Positions 35,093 through 47,091 of a stretch of DNA of 64,000 bases are shown here, in pieces. This stretch comes from Homarus americanus (Eukaryota > Arthropoda > Malacostraca > Decapoda > Nephropidae). The position numbers and the translations under genes were made by a program. The notes under the pieces are model-generated. The model had not been told where the DNA came from and made no database searches. It saw only the letters and a program-made list of their open reading frames with translations. The stretch lies in assembly GCF_018991925.1 (NCBI RefSeq), contig NW_024737068.1:10743360-10807359 (forward strand), in the 5' to 3' direction. Numbering within the stretch: the first letter of the stretch is position 1; each line of letters begins with the position of its first letter.

Positions 35093-35582
35093 TACAGGAA
35101 ACTAGTTTTTAGTGCACCAAACAGCCACTTGACTCATAAACTATTTTTACATTTTTCAGTACAATTATTGGTCATTCTGAAATTTATTTTACATATTGAC
35201 AATATACAGTTTAGTGCAGTGCAGTGTTGATTTACAGAAAATAACCTTGAATTACACCTAGTGAACTTAAAATTTATGGGTGAAATGACGGCATGAAGCA
35301 TGGGGTGATTTCTCTTTCACCCCCACTTCCTTCTCTTCACCCTTCTCCTCCACCCCCACTTCTAATTCCCATCATCATCATCATCATCAACCAGGAGCCT
35401 TCTGCATACACACCTCAAAGTAAGTGTACTTTACTGCATTTATTTTTACTTCGTATGTAATTTTCGGTGAGCTGGAACCAATTACCCAAAATCCCATTGA
35501 AACAATGGTTTCAGTTAACGAAATTTTCGGTTAACGAACGACCTTCTGGAACGAATTGTGTTCATTAACCGAGGGACCACTG

Positions 35583-37814
35583 TATGCAGCATTTGATGCA
35601 TGTCACCATGGGATGTCATTGCCAACTGCCTGCCTCAGTGTAAACAAGTACTATATGTGTCACCCGTGTCGGTCACGGTCGGTTCACGTTGGACAGTCGT
35701 GGAGTGTACATCGACAGTTTACTGCACAAGCTTTTTCCCACTTGCTTTTTCATCATTGCCCAGTCTGCTTACTTTGAACCAAGCACGTAAATCTGGTATT
35801 GTACTTTGAAACTTTAAAATTTTGATTGAGGGAGATAACATAAAAGTACTGCCTTTGTTTTTTCCCTTTGGGAGAAGGTATCCTTCATATGGGGATACTA
35901 TAGATTCATCATATAATGGTCAACTTCTGTACAGTACCACATCAATCATGGTGCCATCCTCAGGTTTATGAGCATGGCTCTCCACTTGAACTGCATTTGG
36001 ACCATTTTACCAATGTTTCCAGATTTAATTTAATGTTTCATTTTTCATCAAGGGAAACAAAAACCTCAAGAAATGGAGAAAATAGTAGTGGAGAGTGACA
36101 AGAGATGTGTAAAGCACAATTTAAGAACAAAACAACTACTGTAGTACAATTATTCAATACTATTCCTTATATCTTCAGGGATTTTTATTACTACATTGTG
36201 TACAATATACCGAGTCTTAGGCTCATTCACACCATAACATTCAAAGTATAACTCCAGTGTACAGGTCCATAATCATTCTTCTAGAAGACCTCTCTTGACC
36301 ACACTAATACTGTATAGTAAAGTCTGACTGTCTTTCTTGGTCTTCTTCTCACTCTCATACTTCAGACTACGGTACTGTACTCTGTCATGCCAATCTCTCA
36401 TTTGCATGGCTCTTCTTAAGGGCATTAAAGTTCACTTTAAAATTCTTATAAATTTCTAAATCAGTAGTCATCACATTTAATTTCTTTAACATTCTAAAAT
36501 TCTGCTTTATATGTCATATATTTATCTCCATGTGGAGAACGGTTGTGGACAAAAAGAACTTGGCAGGGAGGAAATATAAGCTGCGTCTGCCTCATAATTA
36601 AACTAAAAAAATCAATTTGTGTGGAAAAAAAAGCAGACTTTTAATTGCCGCCTCTATTTAACATTGCCAAGTCTCTGCCTACCCCTACCCTCCCATACAC
36701 CGCCTCCCTCCTTCCCTGCCTGCCAAATTATTTGTATCCACAACTGTACATCTTGTATACTTAAGAAATAATCTGATCCCTTCTGATTTTCAGTCAATGA
36801 AACTTTTATACAAGATGTCGATACGTACATCATAATTTTCAATGTCAGTTCACTTTTCATGATTTTGATACCATTTTTTTTGTGTGTGTGGAAACCAATT
36901 TATGTATTGAAAAAAAAAAAATCTCGAAGTTGCACATCACGTACTGTACATGAATTGCTTCCTATATGTAAACTATAAATTAAGAGAGAACAAAGGATGA
37001 AATAAAATTATGCATTGCTGATGTTTGATTTTGACACATTATTTATGATCTCACAGTATAATATCTTGTATCTAATGGTTTCTAAAATGCAAGAGGGCAC
37101 CCAAAGCAGTATTAAAGCCTTTGGCATTTATTCATTCTACATGATGTAATACAATAAAAAAGGCATTCTACAGTCATACATTTCTTGTATAACTACAGTA
37201 TTAATAACACATTGCTAGTTCACTGCAACAATAAGACTTTTATGAACACCCTGAGGACAAAATAATAATAGTAAGAATTATTACATGTAATAATAAATAC
37301 TTAAGTATTGGTAAAAGTCTCATGAGTGGATGTTCCCCCACTGGGATAAAGATACACTATAAAAGAAGAACAACAAATGGAATCAATAAATTAAATGGTC
37401 GAACATTCTCCAGAAGATATGCAAACTGTAAACAAATATTAGGAAGAAAACAGTCTTAAAAGTAAATGGATATAAGCTCCAGGTCTTTAGTTAATCACTT
37501 CCTCCAAATAGGAGACAACATGTTAAAATGCCACATTGACATACAGTATATGGATGGATTTTTCAACATGGTAGGGATAAATATTTCTTGTAATTTTAGC
37601 TACTATGAGTGAAAAAAATATGAATGGTACAAGTTAACGAAGTTCATTATAATTACAAGTAACCCCTTGTTTGTATTCTGAGCTATACTGTACAGGTAAT
37701 ATTACCTACCATTCTCTTAATATATATTCTAAGGTGCTAAGATTCAAGAATCGTTATATAACATAACTTAATCTGCCTTAACTCAAGAAATTTTCCTGTA
37801 TTGCAAATTAAATA
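35583..37814. other. Long intergenic stretch, nothing recognised
   Basis: About 2.2 kb of AT-rich sequence without a supported gene, RNA or element ends. Open frames here are short and have no recognisable domains. Confidence 0.5.
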
Positions 37815-38600
37815 CAGGAATACCCCAGTTAATGCAAGGGATGCATTCCTAAAAGTCATTGCGAAAAATTTATTTACAAATACAGGTGTATCAGGACAAT
37901 TTTCTCCATAAGAATTAAAGTACTGTACAGTAAATCGGGAGGGATGCGTTCCAGCCGGCAACTTTCATCACACATTTGTCAATACTCCTCATTATCCGAG
38001 GCTATTAGGGAACAGAGTTGTATGGATACTGTACTGTAGTAAAGTACCAGTAAATGTGAGGAATCAATAAAAATTATATGTACTAATAAATAAAATAAAA
38101 GAAAAAATACCTCAGTGCTAGTTGGCAATGGTTTCACTACATGTGGGAGACCGGAGTGGCTGAGATATCTCCAACACTATTTCCTCCTATCACAATCCGT
38201 GGGCTAACTACCGCGTGTGTAAGAAATGTTTTTTCCATTTATGTTTTTGACTTTATGAAAATAATTTCTTTTCTTTTTTCACATTCTGTATGGACAATTG
38301 TGTATTCAAGTAACCGTAAATTTTTTAAAAGAAATTATGTATATCTACGCAAAATTACAAGTGGAAAAATAACAATAATGCGGCTCACAGCTTGGCCCAG
38401 TAGGGGGAGGATGAGATCCCAGCCCCGCACCTCCTTCACCGCTACCCTCTGCCTCTCCCACAATCTCTGCACACTTTCTCTCATGGACAGAGGACATTTT
38501 TATTCTCTGTTTTTGGCCTTATATTTTTTCTTTTTTGCACTTTCTGTATGAGCAATTGTGTGTGCATGTAACAGTAAAAATAAAAATAAAAATATCTATA
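37815..38600. mobile_element. Possible left end of a further Tigger-like element
   Basis: A TA-flanked CAGGAATACCCCAGTTAATG with nearby TGCAAGGGATGCATTCC looks like a Tigger-type tip. The block at 38345-38415 (AACAATAATGCGGCTCACAG) resembles 39505-39560 on the other side of the family-H insertion. No right end was found. Confidence 0.35.
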
Positions 38601-39484
38601 CAGTAGGGTCAGGATATATCGCGACTTTATATAAAAAAAAAATTATCAACACCACTAAAATTATAAAAATTTTCCTACAGTATATATAGCAATAATTTTG
38701 TTTTATTTCGCGAGGGAAATCGGGCAGGGAATATTTCAAATGCACCACCATGGCAAACAAATGCATTATTTGCTCACCAGAGACTCCACCGTGGCTGCAG
38801 ACTCAAGCATTCATGCTCACCCGCTCAGTCTTCCTGAGTGAGTGACGAGAAAGCAGCTGACTCTATAGGAGATCACAACTTCTAAGGTGAATGTAAATGA
38901 GTTGCTAATGACATGAAAAGTGAAGTGAAGATAATGGAAATGATTTAATACTGTAACTAATATTTTGGGTTTGTTCGTTTATGATTGTTAAGTGAGGGTG
39001 GCAGTGTGTCATTTGTTGTTCTCGGGATGGCGCGTCAGCTGCCGAGTCTGGTGCAGATTCCAGCTTCTAAAGCGAGTGTAAATGGGCTGCTAGTGACATG
39101 AAAAGTGAAGTGAAGATAATCAAAAGCTTAATGGAAAAGATTTACCGGTAATATTATAACTAATATTTTTGGGGTTCATTTATGTAGGTGTGGGATTGTC
39201 AAGTGAGGGTGGCAGTGTGGTGTCTGCTGCCGAGTCTGGTGTTCCCAGGATGGTGCGTCAGCTGCCGAGTCTAGTGTTCCTTGATATTGATATTGAAACA
39301 GCCTGTTGTTCCCGAGTCTAGTGTTCATTGGTGCTTTAGTTAGTAAGAAAATGAACTCGTTAAGTCAAGTTTAGTCACTTTTTTTGCCCTCCAGAACCTA
39401 ACCCTATTTTCCCCATTGATTACATGTAATTATATATAACGAACATTGTTGGACCTTATCTTGCGATACATCCCGACCCTACTG
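38601..39484. mobile_element. Tigger-like MITE family H, 884 bp
   Basis: Starts CAGTAGGGTCAGGATATATC and ends ACATCCCGACCCTACTG, with TA on both sides. The interior has a degenerate duplication: AGTGACATGAAAAGTGAAGT-like blocks near 38908 and 39092, and GGTGCGTCAGCTGCCGAGTC near 39028 and 39252. Confidence 0.9.
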
Positions 39485-39676
39485 TATCCACTCAAAATTA
39501 TGAATTGAAAAATAAGAATAACACAGCTATGCCAGGTAGGAGAGCTAGGAGGATGTAGCTACAGGGACAATTTAACTTGGCAACCTGCCAAGTCCACACA
39601 CTTGTTTGTTTCAGACACCTACAGATCTATGCTCTTCATATTTCTTATTTTATAGAAACATCTTTTTTATATAAAA

Positions 39677-40160
39677 CAGTAATATCTCCATTAGCCGGAA
39701 TCCCTCAAACCCGGAACTCTCCAATAGCTGGAATTGAAATTTTCTCGGAAAATCGTTCCCAACGCCGTAATTTTTCGGAAAATTCCGGCATTGGGAGCGA
39801 TTTTCCGAGGGGCACATTTTCCGGAAAATTTTGAGAAAAATTTCCCGATACCCGGAAAATTCCAGGGATAGGGAGATTTTTCACGGTTTGAGAGATGTAG
39901 AGCAGGCGTATTTTCCGGAAATTCTGAGAAAAATTTTCCGGAACTGGGAAAATTCCGGTGATATTTTTCCGGGTTCGAAAGAGATGTAATGGGCAATTTC
40001 TGGAACTTCCGAGAACATTTTTCCATTACCCAGAAAATTCCAGATAATTCTGGGGATGAGGGATTTTTTCCGGCTTTGAGAGAGTCGTCTCGTTACCCAG
40101 AAATCTCTCATTCTTGGAAGTGCTCTCCACCAATTGTTTCAACTAACGGAGATAACACTG
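39677..40160. mobile_element. MITE family I, made of repeated inverted GAAAATTTTCC-type blocks
   Basis: Starts CAGTAATATCTCCATTAGCC and ends CTAACGGAGATAACACTG followed by TA. The interior consists of about six variants of a TTTTCCGGAAAATTCCGG block, each followed by GATTTTTCCG..GAGAG sequence, so it is full of small self-complementary units. Confidence 0.85.
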
Positions 40161-40960
40161 TACAGGTACACTTCATATAATGCAATAAAATGACTACAAT
40201 ATAGAAACACTAAAAAAAACGCTGTGTGTGAGTAAGTTAATGTGTGCATGCACGTGTGAGTGAGATTGTGTGTGTGTACGACCTTTGTAAATGAGTGTAA
40301 ACATTTAAATTAGCATTTACCATTGCCATGTGAAGAATTCTAGAATGCTCGGCATATTTTTTCACGCTGTGGTTTGGAAGTACAGGTACAGGCATGGGAC
40401 GAGTGTCTCACACGCATGAATTTTCCTGTGCGTGATCTGTGTGAACAGTCCCATTGAACTTTATTAATTTCTAAAGCATGCAGATCCATAAGCATGGAAA
40501 AAATAAACCGCTCGTGTGAAATGGCCCTTACATCGGAATGTGAGAGCTGCAGCTAGCGTGCCTGGTTTGAAATATTACTGTAGGGTATCATAATACATGT
40601 AAACCACCAACACCCCTTAAGGATCTCAAAAGTCCAGACAATTTGGGGATAAAGGGGGTCTGGACTTTTACCAAGTGATTCCTTTTAAATTTTTCTTTTA
40701 TATAAAGTAATACAGTTCATTAAAAAATAATTTGCTTTTTATAAAACATATTACTACTGTTAGGGTGCCAAGCCGGGGGATAAGTAAAGGCAGTGTCCAT
40801 AGTCCATTTATTGGTGAAGGTGACAGCGGGGGGACAGACACGTCCTCACAGCGAAATGTCTGAGCCGGAATTGAGCTCCGCATCTGTTGGAACCAATTCA
40901 GTGTTGCCAAACTGGCCTCTCCACATTCTCTTCTTTCAACTCTTATGGGGGTGTCACAGG
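40161..40960. other. Intergenic stretch without a supported gene
   Basis: 40240-40275 has a GTGTGTG-rich run. 40620-40680 (AAAGTCCAGAC .. GTCTGGACTTTT) is a short inverted pair, perhaps a remnant of an element whose other end is near 42388 (AAAGTCCGGACTTTC). Unresolved. Confidence 0.4.
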
Positions 40961-41854
40961 TCAGGCAGAGGTGCTTGGCTCCTCTTCGATGAGCCCCATG
41001 GCACTGACTACTGTGGGTGCATTGGGAAAGTCACGTGGTACCAAACCAAGTCCTCTGCACACAGACAAAGACAGGTACAGAGACTGGACGCCTTCTGTGA
41101 AATACAGGCGCGTCCTGGTTGTGGCATGTCCCACGGTGACTTGGCACTCCTTGCTCCTGAGCATGTTCACGTCCCCTCCGGCGATGTGGTTTACTGCGGT
41201 GTGGGCTCCATCCAGGTGGTATGGGTCTAGCCCGAGAGCGCGGACATCTTCCAGCCCAGCCAGACACACCTGTGTGCCAGTGTCTGCTATGGTGCGCAAT
41301 TACCGTGCCTCCTCTGCCCCGCTGCAGCTGATCGACACCGTCAAACTAGCCGTGTCCTTCGTCAGGCCCGCGACCACAGCCGCGCCCGAGGTGCTTGTGT
41401 AGACGCTGGGTTGTACTGGTGACTTGAAGACGTGCGCGAGGAGTCCCTCCAGGCCGCACTTGTAACAGGTTATGTGCAGCGTGGGACACTTCTGGTTGCC
41501 AGCACACTTGCCGCGCCTTTATGTTTGGCAACGTCGCTGAGGTCGGGTGCGAGGGGTACCGGCATTGCTATGTGACGGCGGCTTTGGTTTAAAATGGCGG
41601 GTTCCGGTGCCCGCAACCGCCCCCGCACAGAACATGGAAGCGGTTGTCTCCGCTGACTCATAAACCTCACATGCACTTATAACGTCGCCCACATCTTTCA
41701 AAGGTGGGAGCCGGCGCAACACTTTACCTTTCATACTGGGGTGAGCGAGCCCCATCACTAGTTTCTTCGCAAGCATGTAGTCATCCAAGCTAGGCTCACC
41801 TGAGCGGCACTGAAACCTGCACTCTGCAGCCTTCAACCTGCACCTCACCATATA
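40961..41854 (-). pseudogene. Retroelement gag-protease fragment
   Basis: On the minus strand, a gag C-terminal part reads MVRCRLKAAECRFQCRSGE and MLAKKLVMGLAHPSMKGKVL, followed after a frameshift by a zinc-knuckle-like CYKCGLEG (near 41455) preceded by CAGNQKC. After a further stop, a protease frame begins MRTIADTGTQVCLAG, where DTG (41276-41284) is the aspartic-protease active site. The order gag, knuckle, protease fits an LTR retrotransposon (Ty3/gypsy or BEL). No RT follows. The gag part is cut at 41855 by a MITE tip. Confidence 0.75.
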
Positions 41855-41960
41855 CAGGGGGGCCCCCCAAGTTCGTGGATTTTTACTTCGCGGTTCTCGG
41901 TTATTCGCGGATGACACCTTGGATGTACCCAAGAATGTCTGTGGGTAATTTTAAAGTTGC
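41855..41960. mobile_element. Tip of another Tigger-like element in the gag fragment
   Basis: CAGGGGGGCCCCCCAAGTTC then TTCGCGGTTCTCGGTTATTC begins after TA at 41853-41854. It looks like a Tigger-type end; the opposite end is not visible. Confidence 0.5.
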
Positions 41961-42009
41961 CGGCATTTTCTCAGCTGGGACAGGAAGCCATTCGTTCTAC
42001 AGACAGTAA

Positions 42010-42342
42010 TTTCCTTTACCTGTATTGTAAATATGTGTGTGTGTGTGTGTGTATGTGTGTAGACACACACACACAAAATACATACAAATAAATAATAATT
42101 GGAAAATCCTCTCACAAATAATGAGAAACAAATTTATTAAAAATGTGAGTCTACCCTCAAGTCCGTTCTCTATTACAGTACTTTATTAATAGAGCATGGA
42201 CTAGAGGGTAGACTGTCACAATTTTATTATATTTGTTTCTGATTATTTGTAAGAGGATTTTCCAATTATTATTTATTTGTAAGTTTTTTGAGTGTGTGCC
42301 TACACACACACACATATATACAATACTACAGGTAAAAGAAAT
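42010..42342. repeat. Foldback palindrome of about 330 bp
   Basis: Left arm landmarks CCTTTACCTGTATTGTA, ATAATTGGAAAATCCTCT and GAGTCTACCCTC recur as reverse complements GAGGGTAGACTGTC, AGAGGATTTTCCAATTAT and TACAATACTACAGGTAAAAG. The centre is near 42170. (TG)n and (CA)n runs are part of the arms. Confidence 0.85.
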
Positions 42343-42516
42343 AATTGCGTAAAAGAAATAATTGTCCTAAGGGCAAACACTGAAAGTCCGGACTTTCAAG
42401 GTTTTACTGTATTGGTTATGTTTGATCTAAAAAATGGAGACATTATTTCTTCCATCAAAATTTTGATACTAGATGCTACAAAAACATAACTAATTTTCAC
42501 AACATGCAGTACTGTA

Positions 42517-44582
42517 CACCCAGTCCTCACTTAACGTTGTTTCATTATAACGTTGTTACTCTTTAGATACCTATGATTCCAACAACGTTGTTTTACAACC
42601 CGACAGATTCGTTATAACATTGTCACCCAACACGGACTACTCTGTATGGCACATCACCCTCTTTCATCTTGGCGCGCTATGCTCTCTCAGGGAGCGTCAC
42701 AGCATCCCCTGTCTTTGTTATGCTGTCACAGCATCCCCAGTCTTTGTTAAACTGTCACAGCGTCCCCAGTCTTTGTTAAGCTGTCACAGCGTCCCCAGTC
42801 TTTGTTATGCTGTCACAGCATCCCCAGTCTTTGTTATGCTGTCACAGCGTCCTCAGTCTTTGTTAAACTGTCACAGCGTCCCCAGTCTTTGTTATGCTGT
42901 CACAGCATCCCCAGTCTTTGTTATGCTGTCACAGCGTCCTCAGTCTTTGTTAAACTGTCACAGCGTCCCCAGTCTTTGTTAAGCTGTCACAGCATCCCCA
43001 GTCTTTGTTATGCTGTCTCAGTCTTTGTTAAACTGTCCCAGTCCTGAGCTAGCAGCATCCCCAGTCTTTGTTAAGCTGTCTTTGCGTCCCCAGTCTTTGT
43101 TAAGCTGTCACAGTCCCAGTCTTTGTTAAGCTGTCACAGCGTCCCCAGTCTTTGTTAAACTGTCACAGCATCATCTTTGTTGCTGTCACAGCATCCCCAG
43201 TCTTTGTTAAGCTGTCACAGCGTCCCCAGTCTTTGTTAAGCTGTCACGTCCCCAGTCTTTGTTAAGCTGTCTGGCGTCCCAGTCTTTGTTAAGCTGTCCC
43301 AGTCTTTGTTAAGCTGTCACAGCATCCCCAGTCTTTGTTAAGATGTCACAGCATTCCCAGTCTTTGTTATGCTGTCACAGCATCCCAGTCTTTGTTAAGC
43401 TGTCTCCCAGTCTTTGTTATGCTGTCACAGCATCCCCAGTCTTTGTTAAGCTGTCCCAGCGTCCCCAGTCTTTGTTAAGCTGTCACAGCGTCCCCAGTCT
43501 TTGTTGCTGTCCCTGTCTTTGTTAGCTGTCACAGCAGTCTTTGTATGCTGTCACAGCATTCCCACCTTTGTTATGCTGTCACAGTCCTGTCTTTGTTAAG
43601 CTGTCACAGCATGAGTCACCAGTCTTGTTTTGTTAAACTGCCACAGCATCCCCAGTCTTTTAAGCTGTCTGGCGTCCCCAGTCTTTGTTAAGCTGTCACA
43701 GCGTCCCCAGTCTTTTGTTAAGCTGTCAGTCTTTGTTAAGCTGTCACAGCGTCCCCAGTCTTTGTTAAGCTGTCACAGCGTCCCCAGTCTTTGTTAAGCT
43801 GTCACAGCGTCCCCAGTCTTTGTTAAGCTGTCACAGCGTCCCCAGTCTTTGTTAAACTGTCACAGCATCCTCAGTCTTTGTTAAGCTGTCACAGCATCCC
43901 CAGTCTTTGTTAAGCTGTCACAGCGTCCCCAGTCTTTGTTAAGCTGTCACAGCGTCCCCAGTCTTTGTTAAGCTGTCACAGCGTCCCAGTCTTTGTTAAG
44001 CTGTCACAGCATCCCCAGTCTTTGTTAAGATGTCACAGCATTCCCAGTCTTTGTTAAGCTGTCACAGCGTCCCCAGTCTTTGTTAAGCTTCCACAGCGTA
44101 CGTGCGTGTTTAAGTGTTTTTGCTATAAATACTGTACTGTAACCATTAAAAATAGCTCCCAAGTGCCCATCAAGTGTTAGTGATGCTAGTGAGGTGGAGC
44201 AAACAGCAGCCAAGGGGGAACCCCAGTCAGAGTGGGAAGGGGAGCCCCCCCACCCTCTGGGTCTCAGTGACTCGCCACCCTCCTCCTCTTCACTACCCAC
44301 CATACACTCGCTCCACCTCTGCCCATCAGTGAGTAGAATACCAAATGATTGTATTTTCTTATTAATTAAACATTAATTTAGTTTATTTATCTTTTTGGAT
44401 GTATAGCATATTTTCTATAAAAAAAATCCATTGAATTTACGTATATGTAATGTATTTTATGGGGCAAAGGGAGGCAGGGGAACATAATTAGCGTATTTTA
44501 TCTATTTCTTATGGGGAAAATTTATTCCGTTAACGTTGTGCTTTACAAGAATGTAACCACGACGTTAAGAGAGGACTTCCTG
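42517..44582 (+). mobile_element. Deleted Tigger (family G) expanded by a minisatellite
   Basis: Left tip CACCCAGTCCTCACTTAACG after TA; right tip CGACGTTAAGAGAGGACTTC then CTG and TA. The left 170 bp and right 500 bp match the Tigger at 49066-51538, including AATAGCTCCCAAG (start of the transposase) joined directly to GGAGCAAACAGCAGCCAAGG of the C-terminal repeat, so about 1.6 kb of coding sequence is deleted. The leader is expanded to 1.4 kb by a 29-bp repeat. Confidence 0.88.
42695..44090. repeat. 29-bp minisatellite, about 45-48 units
   Basis: The unit is GTCACAGCGTCCCCAGTC followed by TTTGTTAAGCT. Variants (GCATCCCC, TTATGCT, TTAAACT) and shortened units occur in patterns that recur, showing multi-unit duplications. 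The single-copy source is in the Tigger leader at 49244-49272. Confidence 0.95.
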
Positions 44583-44789
44583 TATATACTTGCTAGGTTC
44601 TCAGTTAAATGCCACATTATACTGAACTCTTCCAATGACAAATCTAGAGCATGATGATATGCCGTGTTATACTTCGCTGTATCTCAACTACTACTTTGTA
44701 GTAGAAAAAGTCAAAGTGAGTCCCCCCCCCCTCCCACCAAGCATACTCAAAGATATTTTGTGGTCACTTGCATGAAACAATACTGCATA

Positions 44790-45115
44790 TGAGAAAATGT
44801 CAAAATCTTTAAAAGTTACTTAACTTCCTGTGTATTCCTTTATCTACTAAGTACATCATCATGACGGATACATAATGTACAGTTGTGGACATATGAGTTG
44901 CAGTCACACAGTTATGTGTAAGCCAAAGAATGGAAAGTAAAGGCCTTAATGAAGTTTGGTGTCCAACCAATTGATGGCCTCCATGTATGGAAAATTGTTG
45001 CCTACTTTTTACAATTAGAATATAATATTTGATGAAATAAGGAATAGTGAATGAATATCTTTCTTTCATGTTCAACATCAAGTCTCGTGCATTTTTTTTT
45101 CTGGGCAAGCAGGTA
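44790..45115. repeat. Inverted-repeat partner 1 (about 325 bp)
   Basis: Reverse complement of 48360-48690: shared blocks include TTATGTGTAAGCCAAAGAA, TGGAAAATTGTTGCCTA-like and TTTCTTTCATGTT. The two copies face each other across 3.2 kb containing a Tc1-like pseudogene and a MITE. Confidence 0.75.
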
Positions 45116-45597
45116 CAGGTGTTGAACTTTATACGATGGGGTTAGGTGTTCAATCGTATATCGATATTAACCCTTAAACTCCGGGTGATGTTCCTGAACG
45201 TTCTTAATTTTTGTGGCATATTTTAAATGTCCAGGTGGTGGGAAATACTTTGTATGGGATATTTGTGTAATTGGAAACTCAATTCGCGTGTATTTGTCTC
45301 AAGACTTGTGCCTCATGGTCAGTTACCCGCCAGATATTGTGAGGGATTCATGTCCTTAGACCTCTCTTATGATCCACCTCACTCCTCCACACCCAAGTGC
45401 AAGTGAAGGCATTTGCTTGACAGTAGTGTTGTTCATCAAGGGTTGCTTGATTTGAGTGGCATTGATATAGTATTGGGTGACAAAAATAATGTTGGGGAGG
45501 AAACAGAACCCAGTTGATGTCTAGTTTGTTGAGGTGGTGAGGACAGTGATAGGCTTACAGGCTGGCGCTCACTCCCCTCCCCACCCTTCCAGCCACC
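45116..45597. other. Unassigned stretch before the Tc1-like coding remnant
   Basis: No recognised motif. It presumably belongs to the element or repeat bounded by the inverted copies. Confidence 0.4.
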
Positions 45598-46980
45598 GTG
45601 AACCATGACACAAAGATATGGCGACTTGGTGCAAGGAGTGTGGAGTTGCCTGGAAGAATACAACAGGCTACCAACGCTAATCCCTTAACTAATGTAGTCG
45701 CAATGCAAGATGAATTGGATTTACACATCTTGGCCCGCACTATTAGACGACGTCTTCATGAAGAGAGATTCACCACTAGACACCTGCTAAAAAGCAATTG
45801 TTGATGGAGAACCACCGTGTCAACAGGCTACTCTTCGCCCTACTACATGTAGAGAAAGACCTGGATTTGTGGGGATGGGTATCCTTTACTGACGAAAAAA
45901 CCTTCTCCTCTTCTCCCTGCAAGAATCATTGTTGTGTAATAGGCCCCTGTCTCATCAACAGAATGTATTATATAAATGGGTCAATACATCTGATATTATA
46001 TTCAGATTCACCACCCTGTAACTTTCCACTGTCTTTGAGTAAGACATGAGAGTGACACGTGAGCGGGCAACTTACCCAAGAGGGTGAGACCCATAGCTCA
46101 GCATTTCTGTAAGCACGCACTGCGATGCCCCTAAGCTTCAGTAGCTCACCTCAACTCATATCGAAAGGACGTAACCAAACGTTTATCATACATAAACGCC
46201 GTCCCTTTCTCATTCACTCCTAGACAGTGAGACTTACGGTTGATATACACTCGGGAATTATATATACAACCTTTTATAATAAAACAAAGGAACTACCGTT
46301 TGGGTTTCGTTACTTAAAACCCAAATATAAATATGTGTGAACGGACTGGTTAATTGGACAAGCAGCCGATTCAGTTAGAGGAGGAATTATACCAGGTAGG
46401 ATATTCTTTATTATCTTATCACATTGTTTAGAAAGTTATCTATGTTATCATAAACAAACCTATATAATTGAATATTTCTAATTTTCAATTTAGTACTAAA
46501 CAATGTTATCACATGGGTGTCCAAATATTTTTTTGAATGATTTCCCAGGTATGCTAACGTCACTATGGAGAAGTGTGCAATGACAATGTCACATGCAATG
46601 CGTGAGGCTGAGTATGTCTCCATGACATGGGAGACTTAACCTTTGTCCAAGGACGGTTCACCGCAGCCAAATATAATTATTTTAGAGGAATGTTTCTGCC
46701 ATCTCTGCAAGAAAAGGACTACCCTTCACATCATCCAACGATGGTTTGCGAACCATCCAAACATGGAGCCACTTGACATGAACCCCATTGAAAAAGTATG
46801 GGCAAACATGGTCAAGTGGTGGGAACCAGCACTGAGAGAACATCAGAACAATTTATGCAACACACTAAGAAGCAGTGGATGGGAAATGTTCTGGGCCAAT
46901 CCTTGACTTGTCTACAACCTTGCAGCCAATATATCTGAAAGATTACAGGCCATTATTGACAAGGATGGAGGATGGAGTGG
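45598..46980 (+). pseudogene. Tc1-like transposase pseudogene, split by non-coding insertion
   Basis: Three pieces in order: HTH part (LARTIRRRLHEERF, 45730-45780); the start of the DDE domain after a frameshift (NRLLFALLHVEKDLDLW and VSFTDEKTFSS, where the D is the first catalytic Asp, 45828-45915); and the C-terminal part (IQRWFANHPNMEPLDMNPIE and KVWANMVKWWE, 46733-46830), in which the usual SPDLNPIENVW has lost residues. About 600 bp of unrelated sequence (46020-46620) separates the last two, and the second catalytic block is missing. Tc1/mariner transposases insert at TA. Dead copy. Confidence 0.8.
46020..46620. other. Non-coding insertion within the Tc1-like pseudogene
   Basis: Starts TGAGTAAGACATGAGAGTG and includes AATAAAAC at about 46279. 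No inverted ends or coding seen. It could be a degraded LTR or other insertion. Confidence 0.3.
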
Positions 46981-47091
46981 GTATTGATACCCTCAAAAAA
47001 TTTTATTTTATTTATATTTATAATTTTTTTGTGTAATGTATAAGGAAATGATGTCTTATCCATGAACTATAACATCACAACCCTGATAGTA

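Larger units (their letters stand above)
33575..35582 (+). mobile_element. Tigger-like MITE family A, with a family-B element inside
   Basis: Starts CAGTGATCCCTCGGTTAACG and ends TTAACCGAGGGACCACTG, with TA on both sides. Removing the insert at 33868-35092 leaves about 780 bp, the usual size of family A. Interior landmarks match the copy at 17813. Confidence 0.93.

Noticed and set aside
38141..38551. 136-codon open frame
   Set aside because: Low-complexity Phe/Tyr-rich translation of AT-rich sequence with no domain; likely chance.
40793..41402. Plus-strand frames opposite the protease fragment
   Set aside because: The minus strand carries the recognisable DTG protease and knuckle; the plus frames have no known motifs.
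42620..42982. Open frames with repeated Ser-Leu-Leu and Cys-His motifs
   Set aside because: They are read-through of the minisatellite and appear in more than one frame.
42695..44090. CRISPR-like array
   Set aside because: Repeats are contiguous 29-bp units without unique spacers, inside a eukaryotic transposon; it is a minisatellite.
46020..46620. Solo LTR inside the Tc1-like pseudogene
   Set aside because: No TG..CA ends with a matching target duplication could be confirmed; left as an unassigned insertion.
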